NCBI RefSeq assembly: GCF_003339815.1
Contig: NZ_PPTT01000002.1
Location: forward strand, 1-64,000
DNA: 64,000 nucleotides
Reading direction: 5' to 3'
Source of the DNA: Eggerthella sinensis
GTDB lineage: Bacteria; Actinomycetota; Coriobacteriia; Coriobacteriales; Eggerthellaceae
Below the pieces are notes generated by a model. The model had not been told where the DNA came from, made no database searches, and was given only the letters and a program-made list of their open reading frames with translations. Position numbers and translations under genes: made by a program. Shown here piece by piece: positions 10,578-18,536 of this stretch; the stretch's first letter is position 1, and each line of letters opens with the position of its first letter.

Positions 10578-10868
10578 ATGGCGAACGAGGATATCCTCGT
10601 GCAGCTCATTGCGGCCGATTTCGGCAAACGCCTGCACGAAGCGCGCGATCGCGAGGGGCTTCCCCAAACCATGCTGGCCGAAATGATCCAGACGAAGCAC
10701 CCGCGCGTCAGCAACCTCGAAGGAGGCCTCGTCGACGTGCGCATCTCCGACATCGTGAAGCTTGCCCGCGCCCTCGACGTGAACCCCGGCGCGCTGCTCG
10801 ACCTCACCGCCTACGAGCTGAAGGACTATCCCCCGTCCAAGCCCCCGTCGGGGCATGCCCGCCCCTAA
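10578..10868 (+). CDS. XRE-family helix-turn-helix regulator
   Basis: 96-residue probable DNA-binding protein. A five-helix XRE/Cro-type domain spans about residues 14-75: FGKRLHEARDREGLPQTMLAEMI, then HPRVSNLEGGLVDVRISDIVKLARALDVNPGALLDL; the recognition helix lies around TKHPRVSNLE. The C-terminus is a Pro-rich tail. The ATG at 10578 is chosen because AAAAGGAA lies directly upstream; an ATG at 10551 has no ribosome site. It is the only plus-strand gene in this stretch, divergent from the carboxylase operon and convergent with the FAD reductase gene, so either could be its target. Confidence 0.8.
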   Translation: MANEDILVQLIAADFGKRLHEARDREGLPQTMLAEMIQTKHPRVSNLEGGLVDVRISDIVKLARALDVNPGALLDLTAYELKDYPPSKPPSGHARP

Positions 10869-10930
10869 CGCCGCAACGCCCCCGCACGCCGCCCAACAGC
10901 AGCGGGATGCGAGGGCTTGTCCTTGAACGC

Positions 10931-12685
10931 CTACCCCAGGGGGTTGGCGTTTGCGTAGCTTTCTCCGAGAATCGACGTCATGGGAACGTCGCCCATCCAA
11001 TCATCGGCAACCGTTTTGCCCAGGCGATGCTCCACCAGATGCCGAGCGGCCGCACACGAGCACCACAGGGCTACCGGCTGGTTCGTACCGCCCCCGTACA
11101 CCTGGCTATCCCATCCCGCCGTTGCGATGCCCGACGCGTACAGGCCGGCGATCGCCTTCCCGTTGGGGTCCACCACCTGCGCGTGCGTGTTGATGTGGAT
11201 GCCGCCGTTCGTGTTGTAGGCGTTCACGCCCGCTTTCGCGGCGTAGAACGGCGGGGTCTTCAGCGCCCAGATGAACTCCTGCGGCTTGCCGTACTCGTCT
11301 TCGGCACCTTCCGAGGCGGCATTGTACGCCTCGATCGTTTTGATGAACCCTTCCACGTCGAAGCTCTCCACGTCCGCAGCAAGAGCTCGGCCCAGTTCCT
11401 CGATGGTATCGGCCTGGTAGAACCAGTCCCTGTTCTGCACCTTCTCGATTTCCGCGCGCACCTCAAGCGGCGTGCCCTGCTTCGTCGCGCTGTCGAAGCC
11501 GTTGTGGCCGTTCTGCCACTGCCCCGCCTCCCACTTCTGGATGTACGATTCGTCGAACAGCGCAAACGCCTGACGCTGCGATAATACGACCTGCGGAATG
11601 CAGGTGAAGAACAGCTGCGACCCCGTGTTGAAGCCGAACGATTCGTCGTAGAAGCGGTTGCCGTACTGGTTCACGAAGACGCTCGAGAACTGGAAACCGG
11701 CAGCGGTGTTGAGATCGGAGTTGAACCCGCACGGGTCGTCGGCGGTGCCGATGCCCGCGAAGAAGCCGTCGATGGTCTGCAGCCCCGTGCGGCCGTGCGC
11801 GGTTTGCTCCACCATGAGGTGACCATCGCCGTCCTGCCCGATACCGAGAGGCATAACCTTGCCCAGATCCACGTTCGAATAGAGTTTGAGCAGTTCAGGA
11901 TTGGTGTTCATGCCGCCCGACGCGACAACGACGGCTTTGGCGTTGAGCTGCACGACGTTGCCGTCGGCGGTCTTGTACTGCACGCCCGTCACCTGGTAGT
12001 CGTCTTCCATGACCAGGGCGAACGCTCGCGATTCGGTGCGGATGTCAACGCCGAGGGCTTCGGCTTGCGGCGTGAGCGCCGCAATGGCGGACGCGCCCGA
12101 ACCGCCCTCGTAAAGGGGCTGCCCGCTGCCGTAGTCTTTGAGCGGCACCCCGTGCTTGCCGAAGAGCCAATCCGAGCAATCGCCCTGCTGCGTGCGCAAC
12201 GCGTAGAAGAGCGAAGCATCCACGACGAAGTTGCGCTGGATCATATCCGCCTGCACCGCCGCACGCGCCTCCTCGGGGGACATGTTGAGGAATCCGGCAC
12301 CGCCCTCGGCGAAGTTCGTGTTCCCGCCGAGGGTGCTCTGCTTCTCGAGCATGATCACGTGCGCATCGGGGTCCTGCTCCTTGGTGAGCATCGCGGCGGT
12401 GAAGCCGCCCATGCCGGACCCGATGACCACGACGTCCGCATCCTCGGTCGTGCTCGGGGTAACCGGAATGCCCACGCCGTCGGGGTTGGCGTATCCCGCT
12501 CCGACACCCGTCGCGTCGGACGCTCCGCGCGCGCCGCCCTCGTCTGCGCTGCTCGGCGTTGCCGTGGCGACCGATGCTTGCGGCGCGCACGCCGCCAACA
12601 TGGACCCCGCTGCCGCGGCGGCGCCTGCGACGATGCCGCCCTTCAAGAACGTGCGTCGATCAAGATTCTTCGTGTGTTCGCCCAT
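10931..12685 (-). CDS. Tat-exported FAD-dependent fumarate-reductase-like flavoprotein (lipoprotein)
   Basis: 584 residues. The N-terminus holds a twin-arginine signal (DRRTFLKGG), a hydrophobic Ala-rich stretch and a lipobox-like MLAAC, so it is probably exported folded and lipid-anchored outside the membrane. The FAD-binding Rossmann motif is VVIGSGMGGFTAAMLTKE, ending in VIMLEKQ. The later GGNTNFAEGGAGF and the C-terminal NGGIHINTHAQVVD / GLYASGIATAG match the fumarate reductase/succinate dehydrogenase flavoprotein superfamily. The C-terminal active-site stretch, usually HGxNRLGGN, reads WDSQVYGGGTNQP, so fumarate is an unlikely substrate. No cytochrome is adjacent. The membrane LuxR regulator directly upstream on the same strand is the probable regulator. 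Confidence 0.9.
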   Translation of the reverse strand: MGEHTKNLDRRTFLKGGIVAGAAAAAGSMLAACAPQASVATATPSSADEGGARGASDATGVGAGYANPDGVGIPVTPSTTEDADVVVIGSGMGGFTAAMLTKEQDPDAHVIMLEKQSTLGGNTNFAEGGAGFLNMSPEEARAAVQADMIQRNFVVDASLFYALRTQQGDCSDWLFGKHGVPLKDYGSGQPLYEGGSGASAIAALTPQAEALGVDIRTESRAFALVMEDDYQVTGVQYKTADGNVVQLNAKAVVVASGGMNTNPELLKLYSNVDLGKVMPLGIGQDGDGHLMVEQTAHGRTGLQTIDGFFAGIGTADDPCGFNSDLNTAAGFQFSSVFVNQYGNRFYDESFGFNTGSQLFFTCIPQVVLSQRQAFALFDESYIQKWEAGQWQNGHNGFDSATKQGTPLEVRAEIEKVQNRDWFYQADTIEELGRALAADVESFDVEGFIKTIEAYNAASEGAEDEYGKPQEFIWALKTPPFYAAKAGVNAYNTNGGIHINTHAQVVDPNGKAIAGLYASGIATAGWDSQVYGGGTNQPVALWCSCAAARHLVEHRLGKTVADDWMGDVPMTSILGESYANANPLG

Positions 12686-12726
12686 GGCGAATCCCTCCTT
12701 CGGGTTGTGATAGCACCTGCCGAAGG

Positions 12727-12755
12727 ATTCTAGGAACGGCTTTTTCAGCCGACAA
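12727..12755 (-). promoter_or_regulatory. Promoter of the FAD reductase gene
   Basis: On the minus strand TTGTCG (12750-12755) and TAGAAT (12727-12732) are separated by exactly 17 bp. The predicted transcription start is about 35 nt before the reductase ATG at 12685. A small CGGCT/AGCCG hairpin falls in the spacer. Confidence 0.6.
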
Positions 12756-12774
12756 TCGCGAATTACGTGTGATT
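12754..12774. promoter_or_regulatory. Candidate LuxR-type operator
   Basis: An imperfect dyad AATTACGTGTGATT (12761-12774; 10 of 14 positions symmetric), extended by AATCGCG on its left, abuts the -35 element of the reductase promoter. The dyad is centred near -48 relative to the predicted start, a position typical of class II activation by LuxR-type HTH proteins. Inference from position and symmetry. Confidence 0.35.
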
Positions 12775-12821
12775 CTCTTTCCTGCCGTTGACCTGGTGAA
12801 TTGCAGGTCCGAATAGCGCGC

Positions 12822-14246
12822 TCACCCTTTTTTCGCGACGTCGCTCAGCTTTTCGAGCAGCTCCTCGCGCGACGACACGTCGGCCTTCTTGTAGATGTTT
12901 CGCACATGGGTCTTCACCGTGTTGTCCGAGACGAACAGCTGCTCGCCGATTTGCCGGTAGGGCGTGCGCTTCATGAGCAGTGCCACGATCTCCACCTCGC
13001 GCGGGCTGAATCCGAACCGCTCCGCCCATTGGTCCGCGGTATCGTCGGCGGGCTCCCCTTTGCTCCGCAGGGCTTTTGCGCGCCAATACATGAGCAGCGT
13101 CACCGCAAGCAGCAGCAGATACATCAGCCCGCTCGAAAAGGCGTTGGAGAAGTGCGCAGGCACAAGCGCTCCGAGGAGCTGACCCACCTGACTGCTGAAG
13201 AACAGCAGCGCCACGAGAAACGTCAGGCCGTGCCTCCGGTCGTGCACGGCCAGCACCGCCGCAAAGTACCACATAAGGTTGAAGAAGCAGGCGAATCCAC
13301 CCGTATTGATGGCCATCGGCACCGTGGCGTTCACGCCTTGCAGCGAGACGAGCAGCATGCCCGTGGCAACCAGCGGTACCACGAACAGGAGGCACTGCTC
13401 GAACAGCGACTGCCTGTTTTGAAGGAAGAACACAGCCACCAACAGCAGCGCGCAGATGCAGGCGCCGAGGCACTCCGATTCCATCCCTCGCTGAATGCTC
13501 GCCTCGTCGAGGCCGCCGATGGCAAAGGTATGGATGAGCCCGTACGCGAACCCGGTGAGCACGGCAAGCACCACAAGCGGCTTGACGGTCATGTCCACTC
13601 TCGTACGCGGAAGAACGTCTTCGGCAACGGCAGAGCGTTGATGCGATCGCGCATAGGCGAAGAACAGCGCGGCGGCACCGAGCACGAACGCGGCGGCACC
13701 GAGCATTTCGATCACCACTGAAAGCCGCGAAAACAGCAAGAAGAGCGCGACGCCGGCGACGGATTCCACCGCGAACGCCATCGGCATATAGCGATACCCC
13801 ATGCGCGCATGCAGTTCGCCGTACAACACGAGCGCAAAGCTGTTGCCCACGCCCGACAGCACCGCGCCAACCGCACCCGTCAGCAGATTAGCGCCCGAGA
13901 AGGAAGACAGCAAGAGCAGCCCGAGGGCACCCGACGTGCATATCGCGAAGATGAGGTAGGTTCCGCGCCATGCTGCGAATTCGAATCGCGGCTTGCGCCA
14001 TGAAACGACGGCCATCACGCCGAGCGCGACCACCGTCCCCGCAAGCGTGAGCACGAACCGCCCATCGTAGCCGCTGATGAACGAGTCAACGGAGGCAATG
14101 CGCGCATTCCACAGCAGCAGATAATGGCTCCCCCACCAGGCAATGCTTCCAAGCACCAAGAGGAAGTTACGCCTGAACGCACCAAGAGCTTCAACGAACA
14201 GGCCCCTTGCCTGCCGCACATCTTCTGAAAGGACGTCTTCTTGCAC
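12822..14246 (-). CDS. LuxR-family regulator with polytopic membrane N-terminus
   Basis: 474 residues. About 12 hydrophobic segments fill residues 20-390 in an MFS-like arrangement. A LuxR/GerE helix-turn-helix occupies the last 70 residues: FGFSPREVEIVALLMKRTPY, then QLFVSDNTVKTHVRNIYKKA. It is a one-component, membrane-bound transcription factor; the signal is unknown. The GTG at 14246 is chosen because AAGGAGG lies 4 nt upstream; a TTG 33 bp earlier lies inside the efp terminator. It is upstream of and co-oriented with the FAD reductase gene, the arrangement expected for a substrate-specific regulator of that enzyme. Confidence 0.88.
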   Translation of the reverse strand: MQEDVLSEDVRQARGLFVEALGAFRRNFLLVLGSIAWWGSHYLLLWNARIASVDSFISGYDGRFVLTLAGTVVALGVMAVVSWRKPRFEFAAWRGTYLIFAICTSGALGLLLLSSFSGANLLTGAVGAVLSGVGNSFALVLYGELHARMGYRYMPMAFAVESVAGVALFLLFSRLSVVIEMLGAAAFVLGAAALFFAYARSHQRSAVAEDVLPRTRVDMTVKPLVVLAVLTGFAYGLIHTFAIGGLDEASIQRGMESECLGACICALLLVAVFFLQNRQSLFEQCLLFVVPLVATGMLLVSLQGVNATVPMAINTGGFACFFNLMWYFAAVLAVHDRRHGLTFLVALLFFSSQVGQLLGALVPAHFSNAFSSGLMYLLLLAVTLLMYWRAKALRSKGEPADDTADQWAERFGFSPREVEIVALLMKRTPYRQIGEQLFVSDNTVKTHVRNIYKKADVSSREELLEKLSDVAKKG

Positions 14247-14260
14247 GCAGCCTCCTTGCC

Positions 14261-14292
14261 AAAAAGGGCGCCCGTACAATCGGGCGCCCTTT
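14261..14292 (-). terminator. Intrinsic terminator after efp
   Basis: A perfect 12-bp stem, AAAGGGCGCCCG (14263-14274) with its complement at 14281-14292, and a 6-nt loop. On the minus strand it is followed by TTTTT. It begins 34 bp after the efp stop and ends only a few bases before the ribosome site of the LuxR-type gene. Confidence 0.88.
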
Positions 14293-14325
14293 CCACTGCT
14301 AATCTTCGATGCGCTGAAGCGGTGC

Positions 14326-14886
14326 TTAGACGCGCTTGATGAAGCGGCCGTCGCGGGTGTCGATCTGGAGGGTGTCGCCGGGCTCGACGAACATGGGCAC
14401 CTGCACGGTCGCGCCCGTCTCGAGCGTGGCCGGCTTGGAGCCGCCCTGCACGGTGTCGCCCTTGAAGCCGGGGTCCGTCTCGGTCACTTCGAGCTCGACG
14501 AACATCTGCGGCTCGATGCTGATCAGCTCGTCGCCGGCGTACAGCAGCGTGGCCTCGTCGTTCTCCTTGAGCCACATGGCCGCGTCGCCCACCACGTCAG
14601 AGGGGATGGAGGTCTGCTCGAACGTGTCGTTATCCATGAAGTTGAAATCGGCACCGTCGTTGTACAGGTACTGAAGCTTCTTCGACTCGAGGCGCACGGA
14701 CTCCACCTTCACGCCCGCGTTGAACGTGTTGTCGATGACGCGACCCGTCTTGATGTCGCGCAGCTTCGTGCGGACGAACGCGCCGCCCTTGCCGGGCTTC
14801 ACGTGCTGAAACTCGACGATGGTGCAGAGCTTGCCGTTGTACTCGATGCACATGCCGTTCTTAAAATCGGCGGTAGAGATAGCCAT
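14326..14886 (-). CDS. efp: Elongation factor P
   Basis: 186-residue EF-P, which binds the ribosome between the P and E sites and relieves stalling at proline runs. The three OB/KOW domains are of standard length. The domain I loop reads VKPGKGGAFVRTKLRD; the Lys in PGKG is at the family's modified tip position. The C-terminal GDTLQIDTRDGRFIKRV is the family signature. It is the last gene of the aroC-aroK-aroB-aroQ::pepP-efp block, but has its own candidate promoter and is followed by a strong terminator. Confidence 0.97.
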   Translation of the reverse strand: MAISTADFKNGMCIEYNGKLCTIVEFQHVKPGKGGAFVRTKLRDIKTGRVIDNTFNAGVKVESVRLESKKLQYLYNDGADFNFMDNDTFEQTSIPSDVVGDAAMWLKENDEATLLYAGDELISIEPQMFVELEVTETDPGFKGDTVQGGSKPATLETGATVQVPMFVEPGDTLQIDTRDGRFIKRV

Positions 14887-14956
14887 ACTCGGTATTCCTT
14901 TCGTTCACGGGCATCCGCTGCGTGCCGCGGGGCCCGATCAGCGTTCAAACTGGTTC

Positions 14957-14985
14957 ATTATACTCACCGAGCGCGTCGCTGCCTA
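14957..14985 (-). promoter_or_regulatory. Promoter of efp
   Basis: On the minus strand TAGGCA (14980-14985; 4 of 6 consensus) and a perfect TATAAT (14957-14962) are 17 bp apart, about 70 bp upstream of the efp ATG. Confidence 0.55.
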
Positions 14986-15089
14986 TACGGCGCGCGCACC
15001 ATCAGAAAAAAAGCAGCTTGCGCACCCCGGCTGCGTGCAGATCGACGCCTGCGCTGCGAGCCGACGATACCTTGAACAGAAGCCGTCGC

Positions 15090-16868
15090 CTACAGGATGA
15101 CAAGGTCGTGCGTCGATTGCGTGAAAACTTCGAAACCGTCGCTCGTGAGTACGCCGCAATCTTCGAGACGCATGCCGAATTCGCCCGCGAGGTACACGCC
15201 CGGCTCAACCGTCACGACATTGCCGGTAACGAGGGGGTTCTCGTTGCGCGGCGACAGGACAGGCTGCTCGTGGATGTCGATGCCCACGCCGTGACCCAGC
15301 CCGTGGCCCATCTTGCCGGCGAAGCCGTGCTCCGCGAGCACCTGTTCGGCAAGCTCATGCATGGCCTTGCCGGTGACGCCGGGGCGCAGGGCGGCTTCCA
15401 CCTGCTCGTTCGCGCTGCGGATGGCCTCATAGGCCGCGCGCAGACGCGGGGACGGATCGCCGAGGAACACGGTGCGCGTCATGTCCGAGCAGTAACCGTG
15501 CGCGCGTACGCCGAAGTCGAGCACGACGCACTGCCCCGCCTCGAGCACCGTTTGGCCGGGGATGGCATGGGGGCTGGCACCGTTCGCGCCGGTGGCCACG
15601 ATGGACGAGAACGCGAGGCCCTCGGCGCCGTGGCGCAGCATGAAGTCCTCGAGCTCGATCTGCACGGCGCGCTCGGTCATGCCGGGACGCATGTACTCGA
15701 TGATGTGGGCGAACGCCGCGTCGGTGATGGCTTGGGCGGCCTTCATGCGCGCGATTTCGTTCGAGTCCTTGACGGCGCGAAGGTCGAGGATGAAATCGGA
15801 CGTCTCGCGAAGGCGCGGGCGGGCGGGCGCATCGGCGAACGCGTCTTCGAGCGCGCGGTAGCCGGCAAGGGTCATGGAATCCTCGATGCCGAGCACCACT
15901 GCATCGGCCTCGGCGGCAGGCTGCTGCGCGTGGCGCGCGGCGAACGCGTTGGCCACGAACGCGGCATGCGCGATGCGCGTGTCGTCGACGGCGATGACGC
16001 CCTCGGCGACCGCAGCCGCGCGCGCCGCCTCGCTGTAGCGCGAGTCGGTGTGGAGCACGGCATCGTGCGGCGTGACGAGCAGCGCGTGGGCCGACTCATC
16101 GTCGAACACGTCGTCGAACGCCGTGAGCCAGGTGATGTTCGAGGTGTCGCGCACGAAGAACGTGCGGATGTCGGCGTCAGCGCAAGCGGTGCGAAGCTGG
16201 GTGAGCCGCGGAAGAGAGAGGGATGGGAGGGGGGTGGGCTTGTCCTGCGGCGCGCCCGCTTGTCCCTCGTCATCCTGCGCTTCACCCCCTTGCGGCTCGT
16301 CGTCCTGCGCCTCACCCTTTTGCGCCGGCGATGAGGCTACGGGACCAGAGAGGCTTTCGGCCGGCGCAAGAGAGGGGGCGGGGGCAGCCGGCGCAAGGGC
16401 CGGGGTGGCTTCTGCGTACCTGTCCCCTAGCCGGTCGCGCTTTCCCTCGAGCAGGACGTCGATGGCGTCGCAGTATCCTTTGAATCCGCGGCCTTTGATT
16501 TGCGCTACGCATACGGGGGCTATGACGGAGATGCGGCGGAAGGGCTCGCGATTGTCGACGTCGGAGATGTGGACTTCGACGCAGGGGATGTCGATGCCGC
16601 CGACGGCGTCGCGCAGGGCGTAGGAGTAGTGGGTGTGCGCACCCGGGTTGTACACGATGCCGTCGTACACGTCGCGCGCAGCGTGGATTTTGCGGATGAG
16701 CTTGCCTTCGCCATTCGCCTGGAAGCAGGTCACGGACACGCCGCGGCTCTTGCCGTACTCCTTCACCTCGCGCTCGAGGTCGGCCAGCGTGTCGTGCCCG
16801 TACACGGACGGCTCGCGCACTCCCAGCATATCGAGGTTCGGCCCGTTGATCACGAGAATCTTATTCAT
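15090..16868 (-). CDS. aroQ: Fusion: type II 3-dehydroquinate dehydratase + M24 Xaa-Pro aminopeptidase
   Basis: 592 residues. Residues 1-143 are a complete AroQ: INGPNLDMLGVREPSVYG (catalytic Tyr/Arg loop), FQANGEGKLIRKIH, NPGAHTHYS, PCVEVHISDVDNREPFR and GRGFKGYCDAI. This converts 3-dehydroquinate to 3-dehydroshikimate. Residues 144-220 are a Pro/Ala/Gln/Asp-rich linker with a repeated GEAQDDE. Residues 221-592 are an M24 metallopeptidase: ligands in VVLDFGVRAHGYCSDMTRTV (two Asp), GHGLGHGVGIDIHEQP (His), VTVEPGVYL and MRLEDCGVL (two Glu). Both halves look catalytically intact. Bacillus-type clusters have aroQ and the peptidase as adjacent separate genes. The ATG at 16868 overlaps aroB by 8 bp. 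Confidence 0.93.
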   Translation of the reverse strand: MNKILVINGPNLDMLGVREPSVYGHDTLADLEREVKEYGKSRGVSVTCFQANGEGKLIRKIHAARDVYDGIVYNPGAHTHYSYALRDAVGGIDIPCVEVHISDVDNREPFRRISVIAPVCVAQIKGRGFKGYCDAIDVLLEGKRDRLGDRYAEATPALAPAAPAPSLAPAESLSGPVASSPAQKGEAQDDEPQGGEAQDDEGQAGAPQDKPTPLPSLSLPRLTQLRTACADADIRTFFVRDTSNITWLTAFDDVFDDESAHALLVTPHDAVLHTDSRYSEAARAAAVAEGVIAVDDTRIAHAAFVANAFAARHAQQPAAEADAVVLGIEDSMTLAGYRALEDAFADAPARPRLRETSDFILDLRAVKDSNEIARMKAAQAITDAAFAHIIEYMRPGMTERAVQIELEDFMLRHGAEGLAFSSIVATGANGASPHAIPGQTVLEAGQCVVLDFGVRAHGYCSDMTRTVFLGDPSPRLRAAYEAIRSANEQVEAALRPGVTGKAMHELAEQVLAEHGFAGKMGHGLGHGVGIDIHEQPVLSPRNENPLVTGNVVTVEPGVYLAGEFGMRLEDCGVLTSDGFEVFTQSTHDLVIL

Positions 16869-17985
16869 GGGGTTGCTCCTTCGAGCGTTGCCAGGCGGCG
16901 AGGTGCTCGAGGATGATGTCGTCGTCCACATCGGCGAGCTGCCAAGCGCCCACGTCCTGCGGCAGCACGAACCGCACCTGCCCGTGGCGGGCCTTCTTGT
17001 CGCGCTTCATGGCTTCCAGCATAGCGGCCGGGTCGGCCGACCAATCGAGCGCAGGCAATCCCAGCTCATCGAGCAGACGATCCTGCGCTTCCACGAGATC
17101 GAGCGGCGCATCCACCAGCGAAACGGCCATGCGCGCGGCGAAGCGCATGCCCTCGGCCACGGCCGCGCCGTGCGAGAACGTGCCGTAGCCCGCGAGCGAT
17201 TCCACCGCGTGCCCCAGCGTGTGGCCGTAGTTCAGGCATTCGCGCACGCCCTTGCTCTCGGATTTGTCGGCGGCCACCACGTCGGCCTTGAACACCACCG
17301 AACGCGCGATGGCCTCTTCCACCACCACCTCGTCGCGCGCCGCAAGCGCACCGGCAGCGTCCACGAGCCAGAAGAAGAATTCGTCGGAGTCGATGACGGC
17401 CGATTTCGCGATTTCCGCGCAGCCGCACGCCCATTCGCGCTCGTTGAGCGTGGCCAGCGTGGCCGTGTCGGCGCACACGTACGCGGGCTGCTTGAACGCG
17501 CCCACGAGGTTCTTGCCCGCGGCAAGGTTCACGCCGGTCTTGCCGCCCACCGACGAGTCCACCATCGACAGCAGCGTCGTGGGAACCTGCACCACCGCCA
17601 CGCCGCGCATGTACGACGCGGCCACGAAGCCGGCGAGGTCGCCCACCACACCGCCGCCGAGCGCCACCACCACGCAGTCGCGCCCGAGCGCCAAACTGGC
17701 CATGGCTTCCCAGATTTCGCCCGCCACCTCGATGGACTTCGAGCCCTCGCCCGCCGGCACCGCGATGTCGCTCACGCGGAAGCCCGCCTGCACGAGCGAC
17801 TCCTTCGCCGCGGCGCGGTAGAGCGGCGCCACGTTCTCGTCGGTGATGATGAGCGCGCGCTCGGCCTCGGCCAATGCGGGCACCTTGCGCAGATGCGCGC
17901 CCAGCTTCTCGAGCACGCCGGCGCCGATGCGCACGTCGTAGGCCTCTTCGCCGGGGATGTTGACGATTACTTTCGTTGCAGGCAC
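16861..17985 (-). CDS. aroB: 3-dehydroquinate synthase
   Basis: 374-residue NAD- and metal-dependent cyclase that converts DAHP to 3-dehydroquinate (shikimate pathway). Seen: ALGGGVVGDLAGFVAASYMRG (NAD-binding glycine loop), VPTTLLSMVDSSVGGKTGVN, the metal-ligand segment ECLNYGHTLGHAVES, and HGAAVAEGM. Length is typical. It begins with GTG at 17985, 7 nt after AAGGAGGG, and overlaps the end of aroK by 19 bp and the start of aroQ::pepP by 8 bp, so translation is tightly coupled in the aro operon. Confidence 0.97.
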   Translation of the reverse strand: MPATKVIVNIPGEEAYDVRIGAGVLEKLGAHLRKVPALAEAERALIITDENVAPLYRAAAKESLVQAGFRVSDIAVPAGEGSKSIEVAGEIWEAMASLALGRDCVVVALGGGVVGDLAGFVAASYMRGVAVVQVPTTLLSMVDSSVGGKTGVNLAAGKNLVGAFKQPAYVCADTATLATLNEREWACGCAEIAKSAVIDSDEFFFWLVDAAGALAARDEVVVEEAIARSVVFKADVVAADKSESKGVRECLNYGHTLGHAVESLAGYGTFSHGAAVAEGMRFAARMAVSLVDAPLDLVEAQDRLLDELGLPALDWSADPAAMLEAMKRDKKARHGQVRFVLPQDVGAWQLADVDDDIILEHLAAWQRSKEQPHE

Positions 17986-18536
17986 AGGATGCCCTCCTTC
18001 TCAAGCGCGCTTTGCACCTCGCGCGCGATGGTCACCACGTTCTTGCCGGCGGTGTCAACGGTGAGGTCGGCCACCTCGGCGTACAGGGGCAGACGCTCCT
18101 CGGAGGTTCTGCGGGCGGCGTCGATGTCCTGGAACAGCGGACGCGTGGACGTGTCGCTGATGCGCGATTTCGCCTCGTCAGCCGTCACCTGCAGGTACAC
18201 GACGAACCCGGCATCGCGCAGGATGGCGCGGTTCTCGTCGCGTTTCACCACGCCGCCGCCGCACGACACAAGCAGCGGCTCCTTGCCCGCCAGTTCGCGC
18301 AGCACGTCGGTTTCGATGGCGCGGAACCCGTCCTCGCCCATCTGCGCGAAGATCTCCTTCACGCGCTTGCCCTCGCGACGCTCCAGGTACGTGTCCATGT
18401 CCACCGAGGCCACACCGCACGTGCGGGCGAGTCGTCGCGCCACCGAGGTTTTGCCGGCTCCCATGAATCCTACGAAGAACACGGGGCGCGCAAGCTCCCC
18501 CACCACGCGGGGGCGCTTCGACGCGTCGTTCCTCAT
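17967..18536 (-). CDS. aroK: Shikimate kinase
   Basis: 189-residue P-loop kinase that phosphorylates shikimate at the 3-OH. VFFVGFMGAGKTSVARRLA is the Walker A motif. DMDTYLERREGKRVKEIFAQ and the SCGGGVVKRDENR stretch form the shikimate-binding region. TSTRPLFQD precedes the lid. An N-terminal extension of about 15 residues precedes the core. The ATG at 18536 forms a 4-bp ATGA overlap with aroC. Confidence 0.96.
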   Translation of the reverse strand: MRNDASKRPRVVGELARPVFFVGFMGAGKTSVARRLARTCGVASVDMDTYLERREGKRVKEIFAQMGEDGFRAIETDVLRELAGKEPLLVSCGGGVVKRDENRAILRDAGFVVYLQVTADEAKSRISDTSTRPLFQDIDAARRTSEERLPLYAEVADLTVDTAGKNVVTIAREVQSALEKEGILCLQRK

